From NCBI GenBank assembly GCA_002345205.1, contig DDVI01000041.1, forward strand, positions 1 through 41,528: a stretch of 41,528 bases of DNA, in the 5' to 3' direction. The translations under genes were made by a program, and so were the position numbers. This stretch comes from Bdellovibrionaceae bacterium UBA2316 (GTDB lineage Bacteria; Bdellovibrionota; Bdellovibrionia; Bdellovibrionales; Bdellovibrionaceae). Under the pieces are notes generated by a model. That model made no database searches. It had not been told where the DNA came from and saw nothing but the letters and a program-made list of their open reading frames with translations. Positions 40,799 to 41,528 of the stretch are shown here, piece by piece (position 1 is the stretch's first letter; every line of letters starts with the position of its first letter).

Positions 40799-41528
40799 CT
40801 CCTAGGCGGGTATTCAATTGATCTTTTAATTGTATAAATATTTTTTCAAAGTAGTTATAAGACACGTAACTTAATAAAAAGAGAACAATAAGTCCCATTA
40901 TCCAAGCCAATAGATCGGGCATAATTTGCTGTAAGCTTTTTGCTAGGGGATTTGTGAAAACCTGGATTAAATATATTGAATAGGTGTATTTACCAAATTT
41001 AGCGATACGCCATTTGAAATTATTTTCCAAATGAACGGAGAAGAAAGTCAATAGCAAGGACGGAATGCCCCAAGCAATAAATCTAGGGATAAAACGAAAA
41101 AATGCGGGTGCATCCTCATACATGATCCACATTCGATAAATACCGCCCGTTTCATAACCCCAGTCTTTACCTAGAGCCGCAACAAACATAAGGAAAATCG
41201 AAAAGACAAATCCCGCCAAATTAAACAGATAAGACGGAGGTTTAAATTTATTTTTAAGCATGCAGTAACACTGCTAGATATCCGGCTAAAAATTCCAGAA
41301 TAATAGGTGCTCCGTAATAAAAATTAAAAGAATGGCAGGCTGCTATGGATATAAAAATTGTTAGTGTCGGGAAAAGTATTTTTTTGTTTATGAGAATACC
41401 AAGAGCAACCAGCAGATAAAAGAAAAGCTCAAACCGTAGTGTCCATCCTATTCCGATAATAGGATCGATATAGCCATTGTCATAAATAGGAAACAAAAAT
41501 ATAGATTAGACTTCTTTCGTGACCTCTT
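40791..41528 (-). pseudogene. Broken acyltransferase family 3 gene, running off the window
   Basis: On the minus strand the reading is split. From the right edge one frame meets a stop at 41506-41508, then reads IIGIGWTLRFELFFYLLVA (a family 3 hallmark) and EFLAGYLAVLLHA to a stop at 41254. The second part restarts in another frame from an ATG at 41261 (MLKNKFKPPSY) and contains FGKYTYSIYLIQ, the C-terminal hallmark. Spliced by a one-base shift they give the C-terminal half or more of an OafA-like O-acyltransferase. A stop and a frameshift make it a likely pseudogene; sequencing error near 41255 could explain only the second. The 5' half lies outside the window. Confidence 0.65.

Noticed and set aside
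1..41528. CRISPR arrays, insertion sequences, tRNA or rRNA genes
   Set aside because: I looked for regularly spaced repeats, transposase motifs and cloverleaf or rRNA signatures and saw none, although only reading by eye was possible.

Overview
The window reads as an AT-rich bacterial chromosome (about 40% G+C by eye, not counted) from a Gram-negative host. Exported c-type cytochromes, Tat and lipoprotein signals, a DUF4360-like secreted protein, recurrent lipoprotein ends of the form F-x-N-C-S and a large surface-polysaccharide locus together suggest Bdellovibrionota (Bdellovibrio / Pseudobdellovibrio-like). That placement is inference from gene style; no rRNA or tRNA is present to confirm it, and no gene-free stretch exceeds about 260 bases.

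Left part (1-12 kb). A decayed histidine-kinase end (2-272) runs into an EI24/CysZ-like membrane protein (269-1030, minus) and a DUF4360-like secreted protein (1085-1765, minus). Divergent from these is a complete phosphate ABC transporter operon, pstSCAB (1993-5724, plus), behind a candidate Pho box, with no phoU or phoBR in view. Facing it is a four-gene minus-strand operon (11903 down to 5755) for an exported system: a DUF1588-like mono-heme protein, a small lipoprotein, a Tat-exported DUF1501-like protein and a lipoprotein with two CXXCH sites.

Middle (12-15.4 kb). pgi and tal (central sugar-phosphate metabolism) are followed by yccF, a bidirectional terminator and a secreted protein made of three tandem ~52-residue repeats. 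Between tal and yccF sits a nested hairpin element, and base composition flips there in mirror fashion: the last 76 codons of tal end almost only in A/C, while the first 50 of yccF end mostly in G/T.

Right part (15.5-41.5 kb). This is one long surface-polysaccharide locus whose blocks alternate strand. It holds all four dTDP-L-rhamnose genes (rfbC-rfbA-rfbB minus, rfbD plus), a nucleotide-sugar dehydrogenase, two SDR epimerases/dehydratases, a nucleotidyltransferase, a HAD phosphatase, at least six GT2 glycosyltransferases, two GT-C-like multispan proteins, an O-acyltransferase, a GNAT enzyme and a methyltransferase. Two export routes are present: a flippase fused to a glycosyltransferase (800 aa) and a Wzm/Wzt ABC exporter with a C-terminal glycan-recognition-type domain. 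A tight five-gene cassette at 35748-40798 includes a flippase-like membrane domain fused to a small-molecule kinase. The locus ends in a broken acyltransferase running off the window.

Working together: pgi/tal feed the hexose-phosphate pool, the rml genes and other nucleotide-sugar enzymes make activated sugars, GT2 enzymes assemble glycans on lipid carriers, and the fusion flippase and/or Wzm/Wzt export them. No initiating phosphoglycosyltransferase, Wzz or recognisable Wzy is visible, so the pathway must use genes outside the window or unrecognised ones here.
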